A DNA stretch of 18,925 nucleotides from Bacteriovoracaceae bacterium UBA4096 (GCA_002381945.1 DFXY01000052.1:1-18925), one strand, 5' to 3'. Positions 6,745-15,702 are shown, counted from the stretch's first letter. Notes: generated by a model not told the origin, from the sequence alone. Numbers and translations are program-made.

Positions 6745-8523
6745 CTATCCTATTAAAATTTTACCTTCTGGATATTCAACTTTTCTTGGAACCACAGCTC
6801 GGCTTCCTACCGCCAGCACCAGGGTAAGACCTCCTACCCTTCCGACAAACATGAGAATTGAGATCATGACCTTGCCACTCATAGTGAGAAAAGGAGTGAT
6901 CCCCAAGGATAATCCAGTAGTGGCAAAAGCGCTGGTGACTTCAAAAAAGACCGCCAGAAAACTTTTATCCGGTTCAAGACGCATCATAATTAAGACACCA
7001 CTACTTACCACAATAAGAGACACAATAAAAATGGCAATGGACTTAACAACGGTTGCGGCAGGTACTTTTCTTTCAAAAAATTCCACACTGGACTTACCTT
7101 TTAAGGTCGCTGTCACTGATTGAAGCAACACCGCGAAAGTTGTGGTTTTCACACCTCCTCCGGTTGACCCCGGAGAAGCTCCGATGAACATCATAAGAAT
7201 CATCATATACAGAGTATGTGGATGAAGAGAATTTAAATTAACTGTATTGAATCCGGCGGTGCGAGTAGTAACTGACTGGAAAAAAGAAACCTGTAGTCTC
7301 TCTCCCATTCCCATTTCCTGAAAAGCGTTTAAGAATTCACCGAAGAAAAGATAGATGGTCCCAAAAGCGAGTAACAGGACATTGATTGAGAGAACTATTT
7401 TAGTATGCACAGACAAGGTTCTTAAAGACCTCTTGGACTTAATGGTAGTAACCATATCTTTCATGACTGAGAAACCGATACCTCCCAGTAGAATCATGGC
7501 AATGATAGTTAAATGAATGACGGGTTCGAATTTAAAATCTTCCAGACTGTTATTAAATAAAGCAAATCCGGCATTACAAAAAGCCGTTATAGCATGGAAA
7601 AAGCCAAAATATAGGGCCTGACCAATTTCAAAACCTTCCTGATAGAAACCAATGGTAAGAATGATCGCTCCTACAAATTCAATCACAAAGGTATAACGGA
7701 TAATATCCACAATAAGGCTCAAAAGTTCCTGAGAATTGGACGTATCCAGTACATCCTGCATAATAACCTGTTCCCTCATCTGCAAGTTTTTCCCCATGAT
7801 GACTGCCATGGAGCTTGAAAGGGTCATAATCCCCAGTCCGCCAACTTGAACCAGGATTAAGATCATCATTTGTCCGAAGACACTAAAATCATCAGTCAAA
7901 GAAATTGTTGAGAGACCTGTCACACAGGTGGCAGAGGTGGCCATAAAAAGCGCATCAATATAAGCTATGTTCTTACCGGCCGCTGCCGAGACTGGCAGAA
8001 TTAAGATGAGCGATCCCAAGAGGATCCATCCGCCGAAAGATAAAAGCACAACCTGAGCTGGAGCGAGTTTTAGTCGAAATAAAAAGCTACTGGTGCTGAC
8101 ATAGGAAGTGGGCGTGACCTCATCCTTTTCGTAGAAGGAAATGATGGTCGAGAACAAGTGAACGGCCGAAAGCCAATAAACAAATTCGATATCACCGAAG
8201 GTGATGGCCATTGGAACAAAGATGATTAGGGAGAAGATGTAACGCCGGAAAAAATCTTCAAATCCCGCACTCTTCAAAAAATTTGAAGCAAGGGTAATAA
8301 AAAGAATTAAGGGAACTACCCAGACGGCGTAATCTAAAATAAGCTCCATTGGAAGCTTTGCTAAAAGATCCGGTGCCTGACCAACTTTTTGTAATGTGTA
8401 GATGAGGACAAAAAAGCCATTGATGAAAATTTCAAGCATCAACGGCAATCTTCCCATAATATAATTCATAACCCTGATTTTACGCTCTTTTTTTAATATT
8501 CCTAGGATTTGTTCATGCGACAA
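6745..8523 (-). CDS. ktrB: K+ uptake channel subunit KtrB/TrkH
   Basis: Four pore-loop repeats are visible: TCVTGLS (residue 199), AFCNAGF (314), TRTAGF (420) and ATTGLS (534). They form the K+ selectivity filter of the SKT superfamily. The core from about residue 155 matches KtrB/TrkH; residues 1-155 are an extension with about three or four extra membrane segments, making the protein longer than usual KtrB (about 450). The frame is open to a TTG at 8523, which would overlap the divergent gene start. An ATG at 8469 (residue 19) is a real alternative that leaves a 45-bp divergent spacer; neither has a strong ribosome-binding site. It works with KtrA, the next gene. Confidence 0.93.
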   Translation of the reverse strand: MSHEQILGILKKERKIRVMNYIMGRLPLMLEIFINGFFVLIYTLQKVGQAPDLLAKLPMELILDYAVWVVPLILFITLASNFLKSAGFEDFFRRYIFSLIIFVPMAITFGDIEFVYWLSAVHLFSTIISFYEKDEVTPTSYVSTSSFLFRLKLAPAQVVLLSFGGWILLGSLILILPVSAAAGKNIAYIDALFMATSATCVTGLSTISLTDDFSVFGQMMILILVQVGGLGIMTLSSSMAVIMGKNLQMREQVIMQDVLDTSNSQELLSLIVDIIRYTFVIEFVGAIILTIGFYQEGFEIGQALYFGFFHAITAFCNAGFALFNNSLEDFKFEPVIHLTIIAMILLGGIGFSVMKDMVTTIKSKRSLRTLSVHTKIVLSINVLLLAFGTIYLFFGEFLNAFQEMGMGERLQVSFFQSVTTRTAGFNTVNLNSLHPHTLYMMILMMFIGASPGSTGGGVKTTTFAVLLQSVTATLKGKSSVEFFERKVPAATVVKSIAIFIVSLIVVSSGVLIMMRLEPDKSFLAVFFEVTSAFATTGLSLGITPFLTMSGKVMISILMFVGRVGGLTLVLAVGSRAVVPRKVEYPEGKILIG

Positions 8524-9615
8524 AAACGTACAATCCCTTTTGAGATATCCAGCATGGATAGCTTGGGACAGGGAGTTAGCAAGATTACAGATAAAGTGAC
8601 TTTTATCCCCAAGACCGCTGTCGGAGATAAGGGTGAGGCGACCATCCTCTCTGAAAAAAAGGGAGTGGCCTTTGCCAGATTAAATCACCTGACTCAGTCT
8701 TCAGACCAGCGGATCATTCCAGAGTGTGTGCATTTTGGAACCTGTCCTTCATGCCACTATCTACACGTTGATTACGCTCAGGAACTATCTTTTAAAAAAG
8801 AAAGTTTTCAGAAACTTTTTAGAAAACTTCCTCTCCCGGAGGTGGAAGTCATCGGGGCCGAACGGCGTTTTTCTTATCGAAACCGGATTCAGCTGCATTA
8901 TAGTCTCAAATCTAAGCTATTAGGCATGAAAGACCCTCAAACTTTTCTCCTCACTCCAATTCCGCATTGCCTGATTGCAGTGCCAGAAGTCCTGAATGAA
9001 GTGAAGCGACTTTATGAAAATGACCAATGGTTGAAGGAAGCTCCAATTGCCCCTATGGAGGGACATGTTGAGATTTATTGGACAAATAATCAGCTAAAAG
9101 TCAGTTGGAATAAGGGTTATGCTGAAGGTGGTTTCACTCAGGTTTTTGAAGAAATGAATCAAAAACTCAAAATTCTCCTGCAGAAAAACTGGAACCCAGA
9201 ACAACCGACAGTCTTACTCGACTTATTTGGTGGAAACGGTAATCTTTCAGATACAATAAATTATTCTAAGCGCTTATGCGTCGATATGTACCATCAACTG
9301 CCTGGTGACGACTTCCTGTCTCAGGATCTTTATGAAGATCGCGCTCTTAAAAATGTTCTAAATGAACTTAAAATAAGAAACATGAAGGTTGAGTCCTTGC
9401 TACTCGATCCTCCCCGCTCAGGTTTAAAAAACCTGATTGAGTGGATTGAGGTCCTCAAACCGCACACAGTGGCCTACGTCAGTTGTGATCCTCATACAAT
9501 GGCCCGGGATCTTCAGAACCTACAAGGCTACAGCTTCAAAAAAGCCTTTTTGATTGATTTTTTCCCCTCAACCTTTCACTTTGAGAGTTTCATCATTCTC
9601 GAGAGGAATAGCTGA
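8515..9615 (+). CDS. TrmA/RlmD-family RNA (uracil-C5) methyltransferase
   Basis: Starting at ATG 8515 (AGGA seven bases upstream), the protein has 366 residues. An N-terminal TRAM domain (about 5-60) precedes a 4Fe-4S site with Cys71, Cys77, Cys80 and a later Cys152, as in RlmD. The SAM-binding motif DLFGGNGN is at 236-243 and DPPRSG at 298-303. The catalytic Cys324 lies in YVSCDPH, and Glu357 serves as the general base. It should place m5U in RNA, most likely 23S rRNA (RlmD-like, U1939 in E. coli numbering). At 366 residues it is shorter than E. coli RlmD (433), so the exact site is less certain. A TTG at 8509 is in frame but too close to the AGGA. Confidence 0.88.
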   Translation: MRQKRTIPFEISSMDSLGQGVSKITDKVTFIPKTAVGDKGEATILSEKKGVAFARLNHLTQSSDQRIIPECVHFGTCPSCHYLHVDYAQELSFKKESFQKLFRKLPLPEVEVIGAERRFSYRNRIQLHYSLKSKLLGMKDPQTFLLTPIPHCLIAVPEVLNEVKRLYENDQWLKEAPIAPMEGHVEIYWTNNQLKVSWNKGYAEGGFTQVFEEMNQKLKILLQKNWNPEQPTVLLDLFGGNGNLSDTINYSKRLCVDMYHQLPGDDFLSQDLYEDRALKNVLNELKIRNMKVESLLLDPPRSGLKNLIEWIEVLKPHTVAYVSCDPHTMARDLQNLQGYSFKKAFLIDFFPSTFHFESFIILERNS

Positions 9616-9622
9616 ATAGGAT

Positions 9623-9651
9623 TTTACAAAAATGATCCCCTTACATAGAAT
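9623..9651 (+). promoter_or_regulatory. Sigma-70-type promoter for the TPR lipoprotein-rodZ pair
   Basis: TTTACA at 9623-9628 and TAGAAT at 9646-9651 are separated by exactly 17 bp. They lie in the 67-bp gap after the RNA methyltransferase stop codon and 31 bp before ATG 9683. Both hexamers match the sigma-70 consensus at five of six positions. Confidence 0.6.
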
Positions 9652-9682
9652 AAAATAACTCTTATTTTTATCAGGAGGAGCC

Positions 9683-10516
9683 ATGCTCTCACTAGGCCTG
9701 TTCAGAACTCACTTATTGCTTGTAGTTGCTATGCTCCTGGTAACAGCTTGTGCTTCCAAAAATAACCTTAAAGCAAAACAGGCAGAAATTTATTTTGGGG
9801 CCGGTACTCAAAGTTTGATGGATAAGCAGTACACAGAAGCTTTGAAAAACCTTCTAGAGGCAAACAAGTTGGATCCGAACAATTCAGAGATTTTAAATAA
9901 TCTTGGAATGGCCTATTACTTTAAAGGCGAAAACGAACTGGCAATAAAACATTTATTTCAAGCTTTGAAGCTAAATGAAGATAATTCTGATGCAAAGATC
10001 AATCTGGCTTCCATCTATTACAAAGCCGGAAAAATCCAGGAAGCTGAAAAACTCTATAAAAAAGTTTTGAAAGATCTGACTTATGACAAGCAGGCCAGGA
10101 CTTATTTTAATTTAGGTCTGATTGAATTAAACGAACGTAAGAATAATGTGGCGGCCGAGAATTATTTTAAGAAATCAATAAAAGAAGATGATAACTATTG
10201 TCCGGCCTATTATCATCTGGGTCTGATTCAGTACAACCGTCGTCAATTTAATTCATCATTACGAAATTTCAAAGAAGCTTCTATGGGGGTTTGTTATGAG
10301 TCTCCAGCACCTCATTATTACCAGGCCCTCTCTATGATTGAGTTAAGACGTTATGAAGATGCCAGAATTAAGTTAGATGAAATTGATACCCGTTTTAAAA
10401 ACTCGCAGTACTCAGCTAAGGCCCGGGCAAAATCGATTGAATTAAATCATATTGAAAATCAAAGATCTCAAGAGTCACATGCATCACGGAAGGTGCTTGA
10501 ATCTCCAGATTTCTAA
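9683..10516 (+). CDS. TPR lipoprotein, PilW/PilF-like
   Basis: The 277-residue protein starts with a lipoprotein signal ending V20-T21-A22-C23. From about residue 35 to 235 it is built of roughly five or six tetratricopeptide repeats, for example NNLGMAYYFKGENELAIKHLFQALKLN at about 72-98 (residue signature only). An AGGAGG four bases before the ATG gives strong translation initiation. In many proteobacteria a TPR lipoprotein of this kind (PilF/PilW, an outer-membrane pilotin for type IV pilus secretin) sits directly upstream of rodZ, and the same order is seen here. Pilotin function is inferred from that synteny plus architecture; a generic TPR scaffold is the alternative. Confidence 0.82.
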   Translation: MLSLGLFRTHLLLVVAMLLVTACASKNNLKAKQAEIYFGAGTQSLMDKQYTEALKNLLEANKLDPNNSEILNNLGMAYYFKGENELAIKHLFQALKLNEDNSDAKINLASIYYKAGKIQEAEKLYKKVLKDLTYDKQARTYFNLGLIELNERKNNVAAENYFKKSIKEDDNYCPAYYHLGLIQYNRRQFNSSLRNFKEASMGVCYESPAPHYYQALSMIELRRYEDARIKLDEIDTRFKNSQYSAKARAKSIELNHIENQRSQESHASRKVLESPDF

Positions 10517-10535
10517 TACACCAAGGATGGCGTAA

Positions 10536-11714
10536 ATGGATATGCAAGATACAAATGAAAATAATCCTCAAAATCCTAGCGTGAGCTTATTGGGCGATTA
10601 TTTAAAACAGAAAAGAATTGAAAAGAATTACACTCTTGAAAAGTTGTCCCAGAAAACTAAAATCAGCGTTAACATTCTAAAAGCGCTTGAGGCCAATGAT
10701 TATAAAAATCTACCCAGTCCGGCCTACATCAAAGGATTTGTAACCACTTATGTGAAAATTTTGGGTATTCCAAAAGATGAAGCCATTACTAAGATGGAAT
10801 ACACCCATTTGAAAGTTTTAGGTAAACCTTTTCCTGCTCTAAACCACACAAAACTTATGACCACTGGCCCAGGTGATGTAAGGTCTCCGAAAGCACCTGA
10901 AGAAGTGAAGGCCACTCCTCATGAAGTCATTGAAAGTGGTGATTCCCTTATTGAAAGTACTAAATCAATTCTTCCCATTCTCATATTTGGTGCAGTGATC
11001 CTGCTTTTTGTAGGTGGTTACAAATTAGTTTCATCAGTCGTTGAAAGTGAAGTCAACACTCAAAAACCGAAAGATCATGGCCCCAAGATTGAATCAAGTT
11101 CGGCTTTGGTGAATCAGCCGGCCAAACCTGAAGAGAAAAAAGAAGAGCCTCAGGTTGCTGAAGCTCCTGCTGCCACTCCTGTAGTTGAAGAAAAGAAAGT
11201 CGAAGTTAAGCCAGCTCCCGAACTTCGTCGCAACTTTCCTCATATTGACTTCAAGCCAATCAGAGGAAAGTTGTTCACAGTCAGAACTGATGCTCCCGAA
11301 AACATGGATGAAACTATTCTGCCTAGACCGATTAAAGATTCCATGAATTCAAATATGCAGAACGTTTACATTAAAGCTATAGATGGCAATACCTGGTTAA
11401 GTTATAAGATCGATACCAATCCGATTGAAAGCGTCATCATCAATAAAGGCAGTGATCTATTTCTTCAAGGATCTGAAATCAGAATTTTCTTGGGTAACGT
11501 CAATGTTACGAAAATCTTTTATAATAACTACCTCATCAATACACCTACTAAATCCGGCGTTAAGAGCCTCGTCTTCCCGGAAGACAGCAATGCTAAATAC
11601 AAGTTGCCACTTTTCCCTAAGGCGAGCGATGACATCCTGTATACGGCCGAAGACTATCAAAAGCGTATGCAGCTTGAAGAAGATGAATTGAAGAAAAGGC
11701 AAGAAGCCCAGTAG
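10536..11714 (+). CDS. rodZ: RodZ-like cytoskeletal/cell-shape protein (HTH, TM, DUF4115)
   Basis: Residues 17-85 form a Cro/CI-type helix-turn-helix of the RodZ class (LGDYLKQKRIEKNYTLEKLS, then LPSPAYIKGFV). A membrane segment lies at about 145-168. It is followed by a Pro/Glu/Lys-rich linker (about 175-225) and a C-terminal beta domain at about 270-365 (WLSYKID, then IFLGN) matching the RodZ DUF4115 domain. RodZ links the MreB filament to the inner membrane and the elongasome. AAGGA eight bases before ATG 10536 supports this start, with a second ATG two codons on. It follows the TPR lipoprotein by 19 bp, the conserved pilF/pilW-rodZ order. A charged helical tail ends one base before the convergent permease gene. 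Confidence 0.87.
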   Translation: MDMQDTNENNPQNPSVSLLGDYLKQKRIEKNYTLEKLSQKTKISVNILKALEANDYKNLPSPAYIKGFVTTYVKILGIPKDEAITKMEYTHLKVLGKPFPALNHTKLMTTGPGDVRSPKAPEEVKATPHEVIESGDSLIESTKSILPILIFGAVILLFVGGYKLVSSVVESEVNTQKPKDHGPKIESSSALVNQPAKPEEKKEEPQVAEAPAATPVVEEKKVEVKPAPELRRNFPHIDFKPIRGKLFTVRTDAPENMDETILPRPIKDSMNSNMQNVYIKAIDGNTWLSYKIDTNPIESVIINKGSDLFLQGSEIRIFLGNVNVTKIFYNNYLINTPTKSGVKSLVFPEDSNAKYKLPLFPKASDDILYTAEDYQKRMQLEEDELKKRQEAQ

Positions 11715-11715
11715 T

Positions 11716-12846
11716 CTATGACTGCCAGTCTAATTTTCTATAAAACCAAACGCCAAGAACAGACATGACTGTTATCGGGAAAAAAACCGCCAAAGGAATG
11801 GGGATAGTCCCCTTTTTGGCGAATCCGACCAGAGAGAAGTACAGTCCATAATATAGAAGCAGGCATAATAGACCCATTATGCCTGAGTTTTTACTCTTGC
11901 CTCGGTTGCCGGTAATACCCAAAGCAAATCCCAGAAAACAAAAAACGAAACAAATAAATGCACCATTTTTTCGGTTCCAGAACTCGTATTTCGCATTAAA
12001 AAATTCTTTCTTGTTAAAACCATAAACTTTTTCAGCTTCAGCTTCAGTCATTTTAAGAACACCTTCCAGTTCATGGGAAGTCAGCATCGTTTCCTTGATA
12101 CTAAAACGGTTATCAAATTGTTGCTGAGAAATAGGAAAGATATATTTTTCAAAAAGAATTTTCTCTAAGTTGGATTCTTTAGACTGACCGATAATATTGC
12201 CATTATAGAGAGTCAGGGTCAGCTTCTCGGAAAGAGTTTCCGGTGATCTCTCAAAGATCAATTCGCCCTTTTCTGCCTGAATTACCTTATGAGAATTTTC
12301 ATTCTCCTTTAAATGCAGGAATACCTCCTGGAGGTTTCTGCCATATTTTGTGGAGCGGGTTGCAAACAAGGTTAGATTAGGGATCAACGTAAAAAATTGA
12401 CCCTCTTTAATCCCCGCAAGGAGACCACTTGAAGTCAGGAAATTTATTTTCTGGCGGAAGGCCTTATTTGAATGAGGAATGACATTTTGATTTAACTGAT
12501 AAACACTTGCAGTTAGTACGCCCGCAATCAGCAAAAAGGGTACAAGAATCCGCCCTTTCGTCAGTCCACCTGCACGCATGGCAATATATTCGGAATCACT
12601 GGAGAGCCGATTCAGGCAATAAATAGTTGAGAAGAACACTGCTATTGGCAGTGAAAGGGGAATAAAAGTCAAAGCGATATTTCCCATGAGTTTTAAGGTA
12701 AACCAGATGGAAATATCCCGTGTAACCAGGAGCTCGGTTAGTCTGAAAAGTTCAAAAGTCAGCAAAAAGCTGATGAAAAAGAAAGTACTCACCACTAGCG
12801 GCAGGATAAATTGTGCGGCCAGATATCTTTGGAGCAAAAGTTTCAT
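11716..12846 (-). CDS. LptF/LptG family permease (LPS export)
   Basis: The protein has 376 residues from ATG 12846; a TTG three codons upstream is less likely. Three membrane segments near the N-terminus (about 10-32, 55-80, 100-120) are followed by a large periplasmic domain and three C-terminal segments (about 295-370), the YjgP/YjgQ topology. SSDSEYIAMRAGG near residue 86 and NVIPHSN near 125 are characteristic. LptF and LptG form the membrane part of the LptB2FG ABC exporter that pulls LPS from the inner membrane. Usually lptF and lptG are adjacent; here it stands alone, so the partner and LptB must be elsewhere. LptF versus LptG is not settled. Confidence 0.88.
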   Translation of the reverse strand: MKLLLQRYLAAQFILPLVVSTFFFISFLLTFELFRLTELLVTRDISIWFTLKLMGNIALTFIPLSLPIAVFFSTIYCLNRLSSDSEYIAMRAGGLTKGRILVPFLLIAGVLTASVYQLNQNVIPHSNKAFRQKINFLTSSGLLAGIKEGQFFTLIPNLTLFATRSTKYGRNLQEVFLHLKENENSHKVIQAEKGELIFERSPETLSEKLTLTLYNGNIIGQSKESNLEKILFEKYIFPISQQQFDNRFSIKETMLTSHELEGVLKMTEAEAEKVYGFNKKEFFNAKYEFWNRKNGAFICFVFCFLGFALGITGNRGKSKNSGIMGLLCLLLYYGLYFSLVGFAKKGTIPIPLAVFFPITVMSVLGVWFYRKLDWQS

Positions 12847-12872
12847 AAATAACAAGTTACTCTAGATTCACC

Positions 12873-12900
12873 TTTCCATCAAGAAATGGCAGAATAGAAT
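12873..12900 (+). promoter_or_regulatory. Candidate promoter for pepA-trmL
   Basis: TTTCCA at 12873-12878 and TAGAAT at 12895-12900 are 16 bp apart, placing a start site about 15 bp before pepA. The -10 is good; the -35 matches only four of six positions. Because of the divergent permease gene, a promoter must lie in this 74-bp gap. Confidence 0.4.
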
Positions 12901-12920
12901 GACTTAATAAAGGAGCTTCC

Positions 12921-14471
12921 ATGCAGATTAAACTCGACACAGTCGGGGATCAATTCCTCAGTGCTGAACTAAAAATTTTAACGGCTTTCCAGAAAACTAA
13001 TACCGCTAAGCCCACAGCTAAAAAGAAGAAGACAGAGGATAAAACCGACTCTTCAGTTTCAATCGACCATTGGTCTGATAAAGGTCTAAAAGAAGAGTAT
13101 GATAATTTAAAGGCGACTAAAAATTATAAAGCCGCTAAAGATGAAACGCTTTCTTTTACCGGAGCAACCGGTGAAAGCGTTTGGGTTATTGGCCTTGGTG
13201 ATAAATCAAAAATTACTGCCGAAGATATCCGTAAATCAGTGGCCAAGGCTTTTAAGGCCGCTAAAGCTGCTAAATTTGAAACGATTGCATTTGATGTGAC
13301 AGGATTTAATGCTTTAAGAGATGAGGCCCTGACTTCTCAACTCATCGCTGAAGCTATCTATTTATCTGATTATTCATTTGAAATCTACAAGTCTAAAAAA
13401 AGCGAGAAGCTCGCTATGACAGTGGTTCTTGGACATGTCGAAAAGAAAAACTCTCAAAAAATTGAAAAAGCGCTGACCTCAGCTAAAAACATCTGTGACT
13501 CTATCTCAGTAATTAAGGACTTCATCAATGAAGTACCAAACGTACTTCATTCTGAAGAATATGCCAGAAGAGTTGAAGCTGATGCTAAGAAGAATCTGAA
13601 AGGTGTTAAAGTTAAAATTCTAAATAAAGCTGCAATTCAAAAAGAAAAAATGGGCATGCTTTTGTCAGTTAACTCCGGTTCAGCTTACGAACCGCGCATT
13701 GTTCATTTAACTTATGAACCGCCCAAGTCCACTTCTAAAACTAAACACATTGCTTTAGTTGGAAAAGGGATCACCTTTGATACCGGAGGGTACTCACTTA
13801 AGCCCGGCGGCAGTATGATGAATATGAAAAATGACATGGGCGGATCGGCCACTGTTTACGGAGCTTTTCGTGCAGCAGTCTTGGAAAAAGCACCTGTTAA
13901 AATCACCTGTATTCTGGCCATGACAGACAATGCAGTTAATGAATATGCCACAATGCCTGATTCTGTGGTTACTGCACGTAATGGTAAAACAGTAGAAATT
14001 CTGAATACGGATGCTGAAGGAAGACTTATTCTTGGGGATGCTCTCGATTATGCTTGTGATCTTAATCCTGATTGCATCATCGATGCGGCAACTCTCACAG
14101 GCGCTTGTCTCGTGGCACTCGGAAACCAAGTTTGTGCTATCCTCGGAAATGATCAGAAATGGATCGGCGAAGTTCTGGGTGCTGCCAAAGATCAAGATGA
14201 ATATATGTGGCAACTTCCAATCATTAATGAATGGCGCCAGGATCTTAAGTCAAAAGTTGCTGATCTTAAAAACATTGGTACACCAATGAGAGCGGGAACT
14301 CCTTTGGGTGCTGCTTTTCTGGAAGAGTTCATTAAAAATGATATCAAATGGGCCCATTTAGACATTGCAGGAGTTGTAGATTCTCAATCTCATCTTCCTT
14401 ATTGCACTTCACATGGGGCTTCTGGTCTGATTGTTCGCACTCTGACCCATCTACTAGTTAATGCAAAATAA
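12921..14471 (+). CDS. pepA: Leucyl aminopeptidase, M17 family
   Basis: The 516-residue protein shows all M17 active-site features: GKGITFDTGGYSLKP with Lys282, Asp287 and Lys294, Asp305 in NMKNDMGG, and the signature NTDAEGR at 362-368 with Asp364, Glu366 and Arg368. These line up with E. coli PepA residues at a constant offset of 12. The enzyme is a cytoplasmic two-metal hexameric exopeptidase that removes N-terminal residues, mainly Leu. An N-terminal region contains a Lys/Ala-rich low-complexity linker (about 25-45, KPTAKKKKTED). AAGGAG six bases before ATG 12921 supports the start. It overlaps trmL by 11 bp, implying coupled translation. Confidence 0.96.
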   Translation: MQIKLDTVGDQFLSAELKILTAFQKTNTAKPTAKKKKTEDKTDSSVSIDHWSDKGLKEEYDNLKATKNYKAAKDETLSFTGATGESVWVIGLGDKSKITAEDIRKSVAKAFKAAKAAKFETIAFDVTGFNALRDEALTSQLIAEAIYLSDYSFEIYKSKKSEKLAMTVVLGHVEKKNSQKIEKALTSAKNICDSISVIKDFINEVPNVLHSEEYARRVEADAKKNLKGVKVKILNKAAIQKEKMGMLLSVNSGSAYEPRIVHLTYEPPKSTSKTKHIALVGKGITFDTGGYSLKPGGSMMNMKNDMGGSATVYGAFRAAVLEKAPVKITCILAMTDNAVNEYATMPDSVVTARNGKTVEILNTDAEGRLILGDALDYACDLNPDCIIDAATLTGACLVALGNQVCAILGNDQKWIGEVLGAAKDQDEYMWQLPIINEWRQDLKSKVADLKNIGTPMRAGTPLGAAFLEEFIKNDIKWAHLDIAGVVDSQSHLPYCTSHGASGLIVRTLTHLLVNAK

Positions 14472-14931
14472 GCCTAAGTTCAAAATCGTCTTGTTTGCGC
14501 CTGAAATTCCCGGTAACACCGGGAGTATCGGGCGCACCTGCGTGGCACTAAATCTTGAGCTCATACTGATTAAACCTTATGGATTTGAGATTGATGAAAA
14601 GGCCGTGAGAAGAGCGGGTTTGGATTATTGGAAACACGTTAAACTCAAAGAGTTTGATTCCTGGGAAGATTTCCTGATCCGAGAAAACCCTCCTCGGGAA
14701 AAATTATTCTTCTATGAGAATAATGGTGAGAAGCTTCATTATGAAGCCCCCTACTCAGAAGGCTGTTATTTAATCTTTGGTGGAGAAACCCGGGGAATTC
14801 CTTATGAGGTGGAACAAGAGTATCATTCTCAGATTTATCAGCTGCCGATGTACTCAACAGAAATCCGCTCTTTAAATCTCTCAAACGTCGCCACTGCTGT
14901 TGCCTATGAGTGCTTACGTCATTTGATTTAG
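14461..14931 (+). CDS. trmL: tRNA (cytidine(34)-2'-O)-methyltransferase TrmL
   Basis: This 156-residue SPOUT methyltransferase matches TrmL (YibK) closely: APEIPGNTGSIGRT near residue 13, RRAGLDYW near 50, LIFGGETRGIP near 104 and SLNLSNVATAVAYE near 137, which forms the knotted SAM site. Length equals that of the E. coli enzyme (157). It methylates the ribose of wobble position 34 in tRNA-Leu isoacceptors in E. coli. The ATG lies inside the end of pepA. Its stop overlaps the stop of the convergent mtgA by 4 bp, leaving no space for a conventional terminator. Confidence 0.96.
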   Translation: MQNKPKFKIVLFAPEIPGNTGSIGRTCVALNLELILIKPYGFEIDEKAVRRAGLDYWKHVKLKEFDSWEDFLIRENPPREKLFFYENNGEKLHYEAPYSEGCYLIFGGETRGIPYEVEQEYHSQIYQLPMYSTEIRSLNLSNVATAVAYECLRHLI

Positions 14932-15686
14932 TCTTTCTCCCAGCTTAGTGCTGCTGATTTCTCTGCTTCATACTGCTCAAGACTAATTACTTTCATCATT
15001 CGCATCTTCATCAGGATGACATTGATTCGCTTCTTTGCGAAATCCGTAAGTTTTCTTTTCTTAAAAGATTGATAGTAGCGCTTGGGACTTGGTAATAGCA
15101 TTGCCAGGAAAGCTGCTTCCTTGGGAGTTAGCCATCGTGGATGCTTCTTGAAATAGTGGTAAGAGGCCTTTTTTATACCAAAAATATCAGGACCAAACTC
15201 AATGCGATTTAAATAAAGTTCAAGAATCCGATCTTTAGTTAAAACCTTCTCTACTTTTTGAGTCAAAATGATCTCATGCAGCTTTCTCCATAAGGTTTTG
15301 TCCTGATAGAGAAAGATATTTTTAACCATCTGCTGAGTAATGGTGCTCGCCCCACGAAATTTTTGTTCTTCTATCATATCGCCTAAAGCAACTTTTATTT
15401 GATTTAGATCAATTCCGCTATGTTGATAGAAGCCCCAGTCTTCGGACAAAACGATTGCCCATTTACCATATTTTGAAATCTCACTCAAAGTGACCCAGTC
15501 CTGGGGACGGGGTCTTTTCATTTCATACTGAGGATATCCTTGCTTGGCCCCGATAGCATGAGGATACTGCGTCCTCAGGACTTCAACATCGTGTGAAAAA
15601 TACATAAATAGTGGAGTCAAAAGGAGAGAAACAATACTTAGGTAAAGTATGCTTAGGCCAATTGTCTTTAATTGAGGAGCTTTCAT
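14928..15686 (-). CDS. mtgA: Monofunctional peptidoglycan glycosyltransferase (GT51)
   Basis: From ATG 15686 the protein has 252 residues (a TTG at 15701 would add five). A single membrane anchor at about 8-30 is followed by a GT51 domain only. The GT51 motifs are present: SEDWGFYQHSG with catalytic Glu82, GASTITQQ at 112-119, and LTKDRILELYLNRIEFG at 149-165 with the second conserved Glu. It polymerises lipid II into glycan strands at the outer face of the inner membrane; the transpeptidase domain of bifunctional PBPs is absent. A perfect TATAAT on the minus strand at 15707-15712 probably drives it. It is convergent with trmL and divergent from rlmC. Confidence 0.94.
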   Translation of the reverse strand: MKAPQLKTIGLSILYLSIVSLLLTPLFMYFSHDVEVLRTQYPHAIGAKQGYPQYEMKRPRPQDWVTLSEISKYGKWAIVLSEDWGFYQHSGIDLNQIKVALGDMIEEQKFRGASTITQQMVKNIFLYQDKTLWRKLHEIILTQKVEKVLTKDRILELYLNRIEFGPDIFGIKKASYHYFKKHPRWLTPKEAAFLAMLLPSPKRYYQSFKKRKLTDFAKKRINVILMKMRMMKVISLEQYEAEKSAALSWEKD

Positions 15687-15702
15687 AATATAAGAATCCA
15701 AG

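Noticed and set aside
8509..8514. TTG start two codons upstream of the RNA methyltransferase ATG
   Set aside because: It is too close to the AGGA ribosome-binding site, which is ideally spaced for ATG 8515.
11718..11728. GACTGCCAGTC palindrome at the rodZ/permease junction as a shared terminator
   Set aside because: The loop is too small for a stable stem and it is part of the permease C-terminal codons.
13794..14213. 139-codon open frame on the minus strand
   Set aside because: Antisense to the active-site region of pepA, with no family resemblance; a shadow of a conserved gene.
15699..15701. TTG start for mtgA
   Set aside because: ATG 15686 gives the normal short N-terminus before the membrane anchor and fits the TATAAT position better.
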